From assembly GCA_038237245.1 (NCBI GenBank), contig JBBRYY010000079.1, positions 1 to 13,750 on the forward strand: 13,750 nucleotides of DNA, read 5' to 3'. Below the pieces are notes generated by a model. It did not search any database. It saw nothing but the letters and a program-made list of their open reading frames with translations, and was not told the origin of the DNA. The first letter of the stretch is position 1, and the number at the start of each line of letters is the position of its first letter. Below, piece by piece: positions 7,241 to 13,750 of the stretch. The translations under genes and the position numbers were made by a program. The stretch is from FEN-1250 sp038237245. Lineage in GTDB: Bacteria; Gemmatimonadota; Gemmatimonadetes; Gemmatimonadales; Gemmatimonadaceae.

Positions 7241-7285
7241 CCGGCGTCGCCGTGAACGGCCCGGCGTCGCCGTGAACGGCCCGGC
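7241..7285. repeat. 20-base tandem duplication, 2.25 copies
   Basis: The unit ccggcgtcgccgtgaacggc occurs at 7241-7260 and identically at 7261-7280, followed by the first five bases of a third copy. It lies in the 88-base gap between oxidase subunit III and the small membrane-protein gene, just upstream of the latter's start. Identical copies imply a recent slippage duplication. No role is evident. Confidence 0.9.
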
Positions 7286-7299
7286 CCGCGACACATCCA

Positions 7300-7836
7300 T
7301 CATTGGTGCCACCAGAAGCGCGGGGTGATGTAGATCGTGGTGAAAACGAAGAGCCACACGATGTCCACGAAGTGCCAGTACATCGACACGCTCTTGACCG
7401 CGAGATGGCGACGCGGGGTGAAATGGCCGAGCAGTGATCGCGCGAGGACGAACAGGAGCATCAGCAGGCCGATCACAACGTGCGCGCTATGAAAGCCCGT
7501 GATCGTGTAGAACATCGAACCGTACGCGTGCGACTGCGGAAGAAAGTTCGTCCTGTGATATTCCACCATCTGAATCGAGAGGAACACGGCGCCCAGCACG
7601 AACGTCATCACGGTGCCCGCGACGAGCGAGCTCCGGCTCCCCCTCCGAATGCCCCGCTCTCCCCACCAGAGCGTCGCACTACTCGCCAGCAGGATGAGCG
7701 TATTGGGTGCGCTCAGCGTGAGCGCCGGCTTGCTCACCGGTGGCCACTGCGGCGAAAAGCTGCCCAGGTAGAAGTAGCTGAACAGCAGGAAGGTGAACAG
7801 CGCGGCCTCAGTCGCGATCAACCCTGCCATCATCAC
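7300..7836 (-). CDS. Cytochrome c oxidase subunit III (haem-copper oxidase)
   Basis: About 178 residues with five membrane segments, the short form of subunit III. Family landmarks are LIATEAALFTFLLFSYFYLG in the first helix, SAPNTLILLASSATLWWGER, then YTITGFHSAHVVIGLLM with the paired histidines, and MYWHFVDIVWLFVFTTIY near the end. Subunit III supports the catalytic subunit I of proton-pumping oxidases, but no subunit I or II gene is present in the window. The start is unclear: GTG 7836, followed by two ATGs, is the simplest, but the strong ribosome binding site GAGGAGG at about 7858-7864 is spaced for an ATG at 7850 in another frame, and a TTG at 7902 is also in frame. The frame stays open upstream into the MarR sequence. 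Confidence 0.85.
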   Translation of the reverse strand: MMMAGLIATEAALFTFLLFSYFYLGSFSPQWPPVSKPALTLSAPNTLILLASSATLWWGERGIRRGSRSSLVAGTVMTFVLGAVFLSIQMVEYHRTNFLPQSHAYGSMFYTITGFHSAHVVIGLLMLLFVLARSLLGHFTPRRHLAVKSVSMYWHFVDIVWLFVFTTIYITPRFWWHQ

Positions 7837-7855
7837 GAAGCGCAGTCGCCATCGC

Positions 7856-7963
7856 TCACCCCTCCTCGAGCTGCGGATGATCGGGCCACAGCCATATTCC
7901 AACCGAGATCCCTGCTGCGAGCGCGCCCGCGATCGCGAGACTCCAGTTGCGAAGCAGCAGCCC
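7856..7963 (-). pseudogene. Stranded hydrophobic peptide between the MarR and subunit III genes
   Basis: In the frame shifted by one from both neighbours, 35 codons read LLLRNWSLAIAGALAAGISV, continuing GIWLWPDHPQLEEG and ending at TGA 7856. It is one clean membrane helix with a proline- and acid-rich tail, unlike a chance reading. No ATG, GTG or TTG precedes it in frame outside the MarR sequence. Two explanations: the 3' end of a small oxidase subunit or other gene whose start was deleted, or the true C-terminus of the MarR protein after a one-base change at the four-G run 7961-7964. Its stop lies just before subunit III, as expected for an operon neighbour. Confidence 0.4.
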
Positions 7964-8406
7964 CTGCGAATGAGCCGCATCTCCCGCGCCGGGAGGGTAG
8001 CGAACACGTGGAGCAGCCGATCGGTCGTTGCCACTGGCGCCTTGGCGAGCCGGGCGCGCCCATGCGCCGTGAGGGCCAGTACTATCCTCCCGCGGTCCGC
8101 CTGATCGCGCTCGCATCGAACTAGCCCGTTCTCGATCAGTCGCGTGACCACCGCCGATGCCGTGCTCGGTCCGGTAAATGTCTGGCGCCCGACGTCGCCT
8201 ATCGAGAGACTCGGCGCGCCTGGCGCACGCTTTCCGAGCAGCCGCAGCACATGGAGTTGCGCGTTCGTGAGTCCGGTGCGCCGCTCGATGCTTCGCGCCG
8301 AACGGCCGAGGTCGTTGACGAGCGCGCGCAGCAGCCTGAGAGTCGCCGCGCGCTCCTCGGCGATCCCGTTTGCATTGCCGCCTCCGGCGCCTCGTTTTCC
8401 TGGCAT
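7963..8406 (-). CDS. MarR-family transcriptional regulator (second copy), C-terminus unresolved
   Basis: About 148 residues of typical MarR sequence: RRTGLTNAQLHVLRLLGKR, then LSIGDVGRQTFTGPSTASAV as the helix-turn-helix, VTRLIENGLVRCERDQADRG as the recognition helix and wing, and VLALTAHGRARLAKAP leading to a C-terminal helix with LPAREMRLIRRG. It resembles the regulator at 6026 in layout, not closely in sequence. No stop follows; the frame continues toward oxidase subunit III, and the protein's natural end appears to be in the other frame (RGLLLRNW). ATG 8406 is the chosen start; one at 8436 is possible. The ribosome binding site is weak. Ligand and targets are unknown. Confidence 0.7.
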
Positions 8407-8452
8407 TCGACTCGTGCGAGACTCGAAGCGCGACATGGCGTTTCGCGCCCGA

Positions 8453-8749
8453 CTACGGACGGGAGGGACGTGGTGGCGCACCGTGATGCAGCGGCTCCGA
8501 CTGCGAAAGCGCCGAATCCGCACCGATCTTCGCGTGCACGCGTTCCGCGTTCGCCGCCGAAAGGTCCGACGGCGCATCGTGGAGAATTCGCCCGACATCC
8601 TGTCGGAACGCCACGCGTTGCACCGTGGCGGATCCGCTCACCGACGTCTCTTCCGTCGCTCGAATGGATGCATGTTGTACGCGCGCCGACTCACTCTGCC
8701 GGCATCGACCGCTCAGCGCGACCGCCACCATCAGGAACTGAACGAGCAC
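8453..8749 (-). CDS. Small possible exported protein, unknown
   Basis: From a GTG at 8749, with AGGTGG just before it, 98 residues begin with a hydrophobic stretch (LVQFLMVAVALS) ending near a cysteine (SGRC), like a short signal or anchor. The rest is hydrophilic with VQRVAFRQDVGRILHDAP in the middle and a His/Pro-rich end. I recognise no family. The frame begins exactly where the formate dehydrogenase fragment loses homology, and its ATG at 8731 overlaps that fragment's stop. It may be a real small gene left at a rearrangement junction or a chance frame. The MarR gene starts 46 bases downstream. Confidence 0.35.
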   Translation of the reverse strand: MLVQFLMVAVALSGRCRQSESARVQHASIRATEETSVSGSATVQRVAFRQDVGRILHDAPSDLSAANAERVHAKIGADSALSQSEPLHHGAPPRPSRP

Positions 8750-9075
8750 CCACCTACGCGCGCGCCCAGTCCGGGGACGCTCGAGCTGTGGCAGAGGCGC
8801 GCCTGGTTCTCGATCGCGACGATGCCGAAGCCGCGGCAGAACTTCCGCGCGATGTGATTGAACTCGTTGTCGAGCGTCGCGCCGCCCAGAGGAAAAATCG
8901 CGGGCGTCGCGTTGATGGACTTTCCGTCGGGTAGCGTCTCGATGAACGTCTCGTCGCGCGTCCTGCTCACCAACTCGGCGACACGGTCCAACGCCCACTC
9001 GATGTCGACCTCTTCCCAGTCTGTCGCGCCGGGCTTCCGGTGCACGCGAGCTGCAAGAAGGACGTCGACAATGTA
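8731..9075 (-). pseudogene. Formate dehydrogenase large-subunit fragment (FdhA/FdnG type)
   Basis: About 110 residues match the region of the molybdopterin-containing formate dehydrogenase alpha subunit that precedes and includes its active site: VHRKPGATDWEEV, WALDRVAELVSRTRDETF, the block LGGATLDNEFNHIA, and VAIENQARLCHSSSVPGLGA. The cysteine in ARLCHSSS (codon TGC) occupies the place where selenocysteine is found in many homologues, and would ligate the metal. Homology stops at about 8758 (family members continue with FGRGA) and the frame closes at 8731. There is no N-terminal Tat signal or 4Fe-4S domain and the remaining 800 or so residues are absent, so this is a gene remnant. It lies between msrB and the small possible exported protein. 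Confidence 0.8.
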
Positions 9076-9097
9076 GCGCCCGCATGACGAGTGTGCG

Positions 9098-9511
9098 CTA
9101 GCTTTTCGCCTCGTCGTCGAAGTCCAGCGACGCGGAGTTGATGCAATATCTCAGTCCGTTTGGGCCGGGCCCGTCGGGAAAAACGTGGCCGAGATGTGCA
9201 TCGCAGCTCGCACACATCACCTCGGTTCGCCGCATTCCGTGCGTGCGATCATCCGCCTCGGCAACTGCGGTTCCGGCGCCGCCATCGACGGGCGCAGTGA
9301 AGCTCGGCCATCCGCAATGCGCTTCGAACTTCGACTCCGATGCGAAGAGCGGCTCGCCGCACCCGGCGCACTTGTAGGTGCCCGCGTCGGTCGTCTGCGC
9401 GTACTTGCCGCTGTGCGGGCGCTCCGTTCCCTTCTCGCGCATCACGCGATACTGCTCGGGCGTCAGCTGCGCGCGCCATTCGGCGTCGGTTTTACTCACC
9501 TTTTTCGACAT
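9098..9511 (-). CDS. msrB: Peptide-methionine (R)-S-oxide reductase MsrB
   Basis: A 137-residue repair enzyme that reduces methionine-R-sulfoxide in oxidised proteins. Zinc is held by C48 and C51 (KCAGC) and by C100 and C103 (CASCD); HCGWPSF (65-71) and HLGHVFPDGP (106-115) are family blocks, and the catalytic cysteine is C123 in RYCINSASL. There is no signal peptide, so it acts in the cytoplasm. The ATG at 9511 has an excellent ribosome binding site, GGAGGAATAAC, just before it, which decides the start against a longer in-frame reading to 9562. All key residues are intact, in contrast with the decayed sequence that follows it on the same strand. Confidence 0.95.
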   Translation of the reverse strand: MSKKVSKTDAEWRAQLTPEQYRVMREKGTERPHSGKYAQTTDAGTYKCAGCGEPLFASESKFEAHCGWPSFTAPVDGGAGTAVAEADDRTHGMRRTEVMCASCDAHLGHVFPDGPGPNGLRYCINSASLDFDDEAKS

Positions 9512-9765
9512 GTTATTCCTCCATGAAGTCTGGATATCCGGCGGCACAAGGATGCGCATCACCGGTTTGCCATCGACATTCGAGGTGGCAAATGCACCCG
9601 GGGCGTGGCGGGATCAACCGCGACGGTGTGCGCATGTGTGAGATGTAGCAAGCCACGCCGCGATGAGGTAACGCATACTTCTTCTGATTGCGCTCTCGAA
9701 AATCCTCGGTTGTTCTTGTCGTGCTGTTTCGTCCGCCTGCTGAGCAGAAGAGGAGCGATCGGGCG

Positions 9766-10392
9766 TCATTTCGAAGTCCGCGTCCACCGCGTAAACAGGA
9801 ATGACTGCGTCGCCCCGGTCGGAGTCCGGTGCACTTCACGAAGACTATCGCAAAGTTCGAAGCCAGGCCCCAGCTCCGCGCTCAGCGCGAACGGTGCGTA
9901 CCGCACCACATCGAGGCCGCTACAGCGTGCCGGACCATCTTCGGCAAACGTCCCCATCACGAGACCGCCCCCGGGGCGCAGTGCTCTCGACAGTTGCGCG
10001 ACGTATCGCGCACGATCGCCTGATTCCGTGAGAAAGTGAAAGACAGCGCGATCGTGCCACAGATCGTAGGTGCCTGGAGCAAAGGCGAAGGTCAGCACGT
10101 CGGCTTCGCGCCACGTGATCGAGCCGGACAAGTCTCCGAGCCGCACGCGAGCGGCCGCGAGCGCCGAGCCGGCGATGTCGAGGACGGTGATGCGCTGCAC
10201 GCCTCGTGCGAGCAACCGCTCCGCGAGCGTCGACGCCCCACTACCGACATCGATGACTTCCGAGCGCTCACCGAGCCCTCCGCGCTCCAGCAATGCGAGT
10301 GAGGCCGCGGGTTCGGACTCGAACCAGCTCATCGTCTCTGGTGCCTGATTGGCGTACCGCGTCTGCCAGTGCTCTCTGTTGTTGATCGTCAT
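9766..10392 (-). CDS. Class I SAM-dependent methyltransferase
   Basis: A 208-residue Rossmann-fold methyltransferase. Motif I is VIDVGSGAS (46-54), the acidic residue for the SAM ribose is D72 in TVLDIAG, READVL (95-100) is the adenine-contact region, YDLWHDRAVFHFLT (109-122) is motif IV, and LRPGGGLVMGTFAEDG (138-153) follows. The opening HWQTRYANQAPETMSWFESE and the late CSGLDVVRY belong to a distinct, well-conserved bacterial subfamily, usually annotated only as methyltransferase. The substrate is unknown. The start at ATG 10392 overlaps by four bases (ATGA) the stop of a 73-codon ORF upstream. A longer in-frame reading to 10638 adds residues unlike the family. Confidence 0.88.
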   Translation of the reverse strand: MTINNREHWQTRYANQAPETMSWFESEPAASLALLERGGLGERSEVIDVGSGASTLAERLLARGVQRITVLDIAGSALAAARVRLGDLSGSITWREADVLTFAFAPGTYDLWHDRAVFHFLTESGDRARYVAQLSRALRPGGGLVMGTFAEDGPARCSGLDVVRYAPFALSAELGPGFELCDSLREVHRTPTGATQSFLFTRWTRTSK

Positions 10393-10610
10393 TCGCCGAT
10401 GCGTCCCGGCAGCGTGTCGGTGTAGTCCCCTCGCATCATCGTCGCCGAAGCCGGGTACGCGTCGCGAACTTCCGAAGCGGAGCGAATGTCCGTCGGAACC
10501 ACATCGCGGGTCACTCGCGCAAATCGGAATGCTGGGCAGCACTGCTCGGCAGTCATCGTAGGAAGATAGAGCGCATGAATTCCTCGTGCTTCCGCGATCG
10601 GTCGCTCCAA
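10389..10610 (-). CDS. Short ORF of unknown function, coupled to the methyltransferase
   Basis: A 73-codon frame begins with TTG at 10610, with GGAG close before it, and its TGA overlaps the methyltransferase ATG. An in-frame stop lies just upstream, so the gene cannot be longer as sequenced. The product contains a cysteine pair (AEQCC) and RFARVTRDVVPTDIRSASEV. No family or motif is recognised. The overlap is the main support; the rare start codon and short length suggest it may be the end of a truncated gene. Confidence 0.4.
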   Translation of the reverse strand: MERPIAEARGIHALYLPTMTAEQCCPAFRFARVTRDVVPTDIRSASEVRDAYPASATMMRGDYTDTLPGRIGE

Positions 10611-11802
10611 ACTCCAAAGCTCTAATGCGCGGCGTCATGCGACGCGAGGCCGCATGTTATCGACTGCCGGAGCTTGCCATAGTATTGTACACGACACCTT
10701 GGATCAGAAGATCCCGATGGTCGTCTTTCCGGACGCGAGACGTGCAAACTCAGCCCACAATCGGGCAACGCGACAAACGAATTCCATCACGTTCTGTGGT
10801 CTGAGCCAAGATGTCTCAGCGGCACCGCAAGAAGGAGTCAGGGGAAACGCGCGAGGCGGCGGGGCGCATCCCCTATTCACTCAACTCCGGTCCGACACAT
10901 CCATGCCGCCGAACCAGGATACTCCGTCCATCCCGCGGCCAACGTGCGCGGGTTCAGCGTACGCATCAACATCTACGACATCGGCTCGACCTTGTGCATC
11001 CTTCGAGAGCGCTTGTAACGCCAGTGACGGGGTGGACGGCGGGGGACGAATTGGATCTCGAGATGGAATCTGGCCCGACGAGCGGTGAGGGGGCTGAGTC
11101 TCAGTTGAGCCATGGCGAATCGCAGGGGACGCGAGGAGCGCATCGAGTGCGCCACCGCGGCGGGGCACCCTGCACCCGCCTCTCAGCGAGCGCTCAGGTA
11201 ACGCTCGCGTTTCCTCGCTACATTGGCTGCGCTACCTCACTGCGCGTAAATCGTTCGTTGCTGCCGACCCTGCGCGGCCACCGGCAAAGTCCATAGATGC
11301 GATTGCTGATCTGCTCACCTTCGAGATACCAACGCTGGTCGGTCGTCCCGCGTCCAAGAGCGACTCGCAAGCATCGGATTTCGCCTGCGGTGACGGCCCC
11401 TCCAGCCGTAGCGGCGTTCCGTGTATAACCGCGCTACAACCACTGCGCACCGGTGGACTGGCCAAAGCTCGCTACGGAAAGTTGCTTCGCCGCCTTCGCC
11501 AGCTTATTGCTTTGGTATCTGCGTATTCGGACGTGTGATGCGGCCAACGTTCAGAGCGCGGACGACTGAAATCGCGCTTATGGATCGGCACCCCCGCTCG
11601 GCGTCCCGCGCAAGCCGGCTAGTGGGCACCAGGCAACGCTGCGTCGGAAAAATCCGAATGTTTATCCGCATTGTGCCTTCCGGCCGCTGCTCCGATGGAC
11701 ACGCTCGCAATTCCCTCATGTCGCAAAACGCGGGGGTGACGCAGCGTCGTATCATCCATCTTAGCCTCGATCACGACCGCAATTCGAGTGACGCGGCCGC
11801 GC
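10611..11802. other. Gene-poor stretch of about 1.2 kb
   Basis: I find no defensible gene here. Several long open frames exist on the plus strand (for example 10811-11296 and 11421-11813), but their products are rich in Arg, Ser, Pro and His with no domain-like pattern. A frame without any start codon is open at 11096-11538 and ends in a plausible basic helix (KARYGKLLRRLRQLIALVSA). Short protein-like pieces also appear at about 10895-11010 on the plus strand (NVRGFSVRINIYDIGSTL) and at 10655-10720 on the minus strand (RKDDHRDLLIQGVVYNTMAS), each ended by a stop. This pattern fits decayed genes. A hairpin with arms GCGAGCG (11186-11192) and CGCTCGC (11202-11208) is present without a T-run. 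Confidence 0.5.
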
Positions 11803-12870
11803 ATGAACGTTAGCCCGCCGACCGATACACGCGAACGAGGCACGCTCGCCGTGTACCGGTTCTTGATCGTCCTTACCGGCGCGGTGCTGTTCGGCGTCAT
11901 TCCGTTTCTGTCTGGACTCGTCGGGTCGCTCATGCTCTATGTGTTGACACGACAGCTGCACGAGCGGCTCGTGCGCGTTATGCCACCGCGCGTCTCCGCA
12001 TTCACCATCGTGATCGGCGTCGTCGTCCTGCTCCTGGTGCCGGGGACGTGGCTCGTCACGACGATCGTGTCCGAAGGGACCGACTTCCTCCGTTCGTGGC
12101 GGCCGGAAGACGCCGTCACGTGGCTGTCGAGAACCCCGCTCGCCGGGTACGACCTGAGCGGTGAGATCGCTGGGGTTGTCCGAAGCCTGGTCGCCCTGAT
12201 CCCCAATCGTGCGGTCGCGCTGTTCGGTGGAATAACGTCCACAGTGCTGAACGTCGTCATCGCGCTTTTCGGGCTCTACTACCTGTTGCTTGGCGGAAGC
12301 TCGCTCTGGCAGCGCGCCATACCGTTGTTCCACGGCTCCGGGCGCATCGCGGATCTGCTCGCGACGCGTTTCGCAACGGTGACGGAAGCGCTGCTGCTCG
12401 GCACCGCGCTCGCCGCGGCATTGCAGGGCATTGTCGTCGGAATCGGGTTTGCCATCGTCGGGCTGCATGCGCCGGTGCTCTGGGGTTTCATTACCGCGTG
12501 CGTGTCCATCCTGCCACTGTTCGGCAGCGCGATAGTGTGGCTGCCCGGTGTCGCAATACTTCTGGTCGGTCACCGTCCGGGTGCCGCGCTGTTCCTCGCG
12601 ATCTTCGGCGGCGGCCTCGCCTCGAACATCGACAATATCGCCAGGCTGCTCGTGTTCCGGCGCGTGTCGGGCATTCATCCCATGATCACTCTCGTCGGCG
12701 CCTTCGCGGGCCTTCGCCTCTTCGGCTTGGTCGGCGTGTTCCTTGGACCACTCGTGATCTCGTACTTGTTCGAGCTGCTCACGGTGTACGAAGAGACCAC
12801 GTTGGCGGTGGCGACGAATGAGCCGGCGCACACACAACACATGGATTCCGAATCGGGAGGGCTATCGTGA
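11803..12870 (+). CDS. AI-2E/PerM-family membrane transporter
   Basis: A 355-residue membrane protein with about seven to eight hydrophobic segments, of the AI-2E transporter family (UPF0118, PerM-like). N-terminal helices (FLIVLTGAVLFGVIPFLSGL), a central amphipathic region, and the C-terminal signature GLRLFGLVGVFLGPLVISYL near residues 315-335 are typical. Some members export autoinducer-2 or act as sodium/proton antiporters, but most have unknown substrates, so no substrate is assigned. I chose ATG 11803; an in-frame GTG at 11788 adds five residues and neither has a clear ribosome binding site. The C-terminal tail (about 20 residues) is hydrophilic. The next gene on the same strand starts 143 bases later. 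Confidence 0.85.
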   Translation: MNVSPPTDTRERGTLAVYRFLIVLTGAVLFGVIPFLSGLVGSLMLYVLTRQLHERLVRVMPPRVSAFTIVIGVVVLLLVPGTWLVTTIVSEGTDFLRSWRPEDAVTWLSRTPLAGYDLSGEIAGVVRSLVALIPNRAVALFGGITSTVLNVVIALFGLYYLLLGGSSLWQRAIPLFHGSGRIADLLATRFATVTEALLLGTALAAALQGIVVGIGFAIVGLHAPVLWGFITACVSILPLFGSAIVWLPGVAILLVGHRPGAALFLAIFGGGLASNIDNIARLLVFRRVSGIHPMITLVGAFAGLRLFGLVGVFLGPLVISYLFELLTVYEETTLAVATNEPAHTQHMDSESGGLS

Positions 12871-12944
12871 GAAGCGACGCGATCGTCGATGGAAGATCGC
12901 GATCTGCGGCCAGCGGATTCCCCCGTGGCTTGCTTCTGGGATGA
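12867..12944 (+). CDS. Possible 25-codon ORF overlapping the transporter stop
   Basis: A GTG at 12867 overlaps the transporter's TGA (GTGA) and follows GGGAGGG at close spacing. The frame encodes 25 residues, mostly Arg, Ser and Gly, with no motif. The translation signals look better than the peptide; it may be a leftover of a longer gene. The rest of the gap to 13013 shows no other feature. Confidence 0.15.
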   Translation: MRSDAIVDGRSRSAASGFPRGLLLG

Positions 12945-13013
12945 CGGACTCGTGACGGTGTGTGGTCGCGCTGGACGGAGTGGGAACGGAGCAACCGATG
13001 TGAGAGGAAATGT

Positions 13014-13750
13014 ATGAGCAGCGACTCGGCCGTGGAGCCGACTGCCCACAGCTGGCACACGCTGGAGGTCCAGCGCGTCCTCGACTTGCTCGCGTCATCC
13101 GCGGACCAAGGGCTTTCGGCGGATGAAGTCCGTACGCGCATCGCGCAGCACGGCCCCAATGTGCTTGCGGAAGGCCGCAAGCGCGGTCCGATGCGCATAC
13201 TGCTCGCGCAGTTCACCGACGTCATGGTGCTGGTGCTCATCGGCGCCGCTCTGGTCGCAGGCTTCCTGGGCGAACCGGAGGACATCGTCGCGATCGTGGC
13301 CGTGGTCGTGCTGAACGCGGTGCTCGGATTCGTCCAGGAGTATCGCGCCGAGCGTGCCGTGTCTGCGCTGAAGGCGATGGCCGCTCCGGCGGCGCGTGCG
13401 CGGCGATCTGCCGTCGATGCCATCGTGCCGTCGGAGGAGCTCGTGCCCGGCGACATCGTCCTCCTCGAGGCCGGCAGCATCGTTCCCGCCGATTTGCGCT
13501 TGCTCACTGCGCATCGACTGCGCGTGGATGAGGCCATGCTCACTGGCGAATCACAGCCGGTCGAGAAGACAATCGATCCAATCGCGAAGCCCGACCTCGC
13601 CTTGGGCGACAAGCGGAACATGGCGTACAAGGGCACCACGGTGGTCTACGGTCGCGGCCTCGGCATCGTCATCGCTACCGGCATGGGCACCGAGCTTGGC
13701 AGGATCGCCGCCCTGCTTCGTGACGAAGACGAGACTCGTACGCCGCTGCA
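13014..13750 (+). CDS. P2-type cation-transporting ATPase, N-terminal part (cut by the right edge)
   Basis: The first 245 residues of a P-type ATPase. An N-terminal cation-ATPase domain (about 14-60, with GLSADEVRTRIAQHGPNVLA) precedes two membrane helices (about 66-86 and 90-108) and the actuator domain, with VPGDIVLLEAGSIVPADLRL (144-163) and the dephosphorylation motif TGES at 177-180. The phosphorylation site DKTGT and ion-binding helices lie beyond the window. The pattern is that of the P2 (Ca2+ or Na+/K+-like) class, not the heavy-metal P1B class, since there is no N-terminal metal-binding CxxC domain. The ATG at 13014 has GAGAGG seven bases before it. The transported ion cannot be told from this part. 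Confidence 0.9.
   Translation, partial: MSSDSAVEPTAHSWHTLEVQRVLDLLASSADQGLSADEVRTRIAQHGPNVLAEGRKRGPMRILLAQFTDVMVLVLIGAALVAGFLGEPEDIVAIVAVVVLNAVLGFVQEYRAERAVSALKAMAAPAARARRSAVDAIVPSEELVPGDIVLLEAGSIVPADLRLLTAHRLRVDEAMLTGESQPVEKTIDPIAKPDLALGDKRNMAYKGTTVVYGRGLGIVIATGMGTELGRIAALLRDEDETRTPL

Larger units (their letters stand above)
7300..8406 (-). other. Uninterrupted ORF joining a MarR regulator to oxidase subunit III
   Basis: Read literally, one frame of 368 codons runs from the ATG at 8406 to the TGA at 7300. Residues 1-148 are a MarR-type regulator and the last 178 are subunit III. The roughly 42-residue linker between them (rich in Arg, Ser and Gly) is the out-of-frame reading of a hydrophobic peptide coded in the neighbouring frame. 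A gene caller would report one fused protein. I think a fusion is unlikely, because subunit III needs its first membrane helix placed normally and the linker looks like noise. Two genes, with loss of an intervening stop or a frameshift, fit better. Confidence 0.5.

Noticed and set aside
8144..8934. Plus-strand frames of 237 and 227 codons over the MarR and formate dehydrogenase regions
   Set aside because: Arg/Pro/Ser-rich with no motifs; recognisable proteins are on the minus strand.
9513..9839. 108-codon minus-strand frame upstream of msrB
   Set aside because: No family pattern and it overlaps the end of the methyltransferase gene; the gap 9512-9765 most likely holds only the msrB promoter and leader.
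11186..11208. Hairpin GCGAGCG/CGCTCGC as a terminator or att site
   Set aside because: No T-run, no flanking gene end, and no second copy seen; likely chance.
11761..12840. 359-codon minus-strand frame opposite the AI-2E family gene
   Set aside because: Product is Glu/Arg/Gln/His-rich and lacks structure; the opposite strand encodes a clear membrane protein.
12779..13639. 286-codon minus-strand frame opposite the P-type ATPase
   Set aside because: Ser/Arg/Thr-rich antisense shadow; the ATPase motifs are on the plus strand.

Overview
The window is GC-rich bacterial DNA (roughly two-thirds G+C by eye), densely coded on the left and gene-poor on the right. The best guess for the source is a phototrophic member of the Gemmatimonadota. 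Three things point that way: a divergent partial gene at the left edge whose first 42 residues look like the start of BchO (bacteriochlorophyll synthesis), a BshB1-type bacillithiol deacetylase, and a DUF2723 membrane protein, a family found in Bacteroidota, Gemmatimonadota and relatives. The GC content argues against Bacteroidota or Chlorobi. This placement is inference; there is no rRNA or tRNA gene in the window to settle it.

Left block, 1-5501: the bchO start (minus strand) is followed, after a short divergent promoter region with a perfect 17-base palindrome, by a tight plus-strand run: bshB1, a DUF2723 membrane glycosyltransferase candidate, a cysteine desulfurase and mnmA. The last two are one base apart and form a clear functional pair: the desulfurase mobilises sulfur from cysteine and MnmA places sulfur on the wobble uridine of certain tRNAs. 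With bshB1 the operon leans toward thiol and sulfur chemistry.

Middle block, 5522-6451: a small VOC/glyoxalase-fold protein (minus) and a MarR-family regulator (plus) diverge from an AT-rich intergenic stretch carrying one perfect and one imperfect inverted repeat. This is a self-contained regulator/target pair.

Minus-strand block, 6448-9511: reading 5' to 3' on the minus strand it holds msrB, a fragment of a formate dehydrogenase large subunit, a small possible exported protein, a second MarR-type regulator, a stranded hydrophobic peptide in a shifted frame, cytochrome c oxidase subunit III, a small membrane protein and a mono-haem cytochrome c. No oxidase subunits I and II are present beside subunit III, the formate dehydrogenase is only about 110 residues long, and the MarR and subunit III frames run together with no stop between them. 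This block looks rearranged and partly decayed.

Right block, 9766-13750: a SAM-dependent methyltransferase (minus) overlaps by four bases a 73-codon ORF of unknown function. Then about 1.2 kb (10611-11802) has no gene I can defend. An AI-2E/PerM-family membrane protein and the start of a P2-type cation-transporting ATPase (cut by the window edge) follow on the plus strand. I saw no CRISPR array, complete insertion sequence, rRNA or tRNA.
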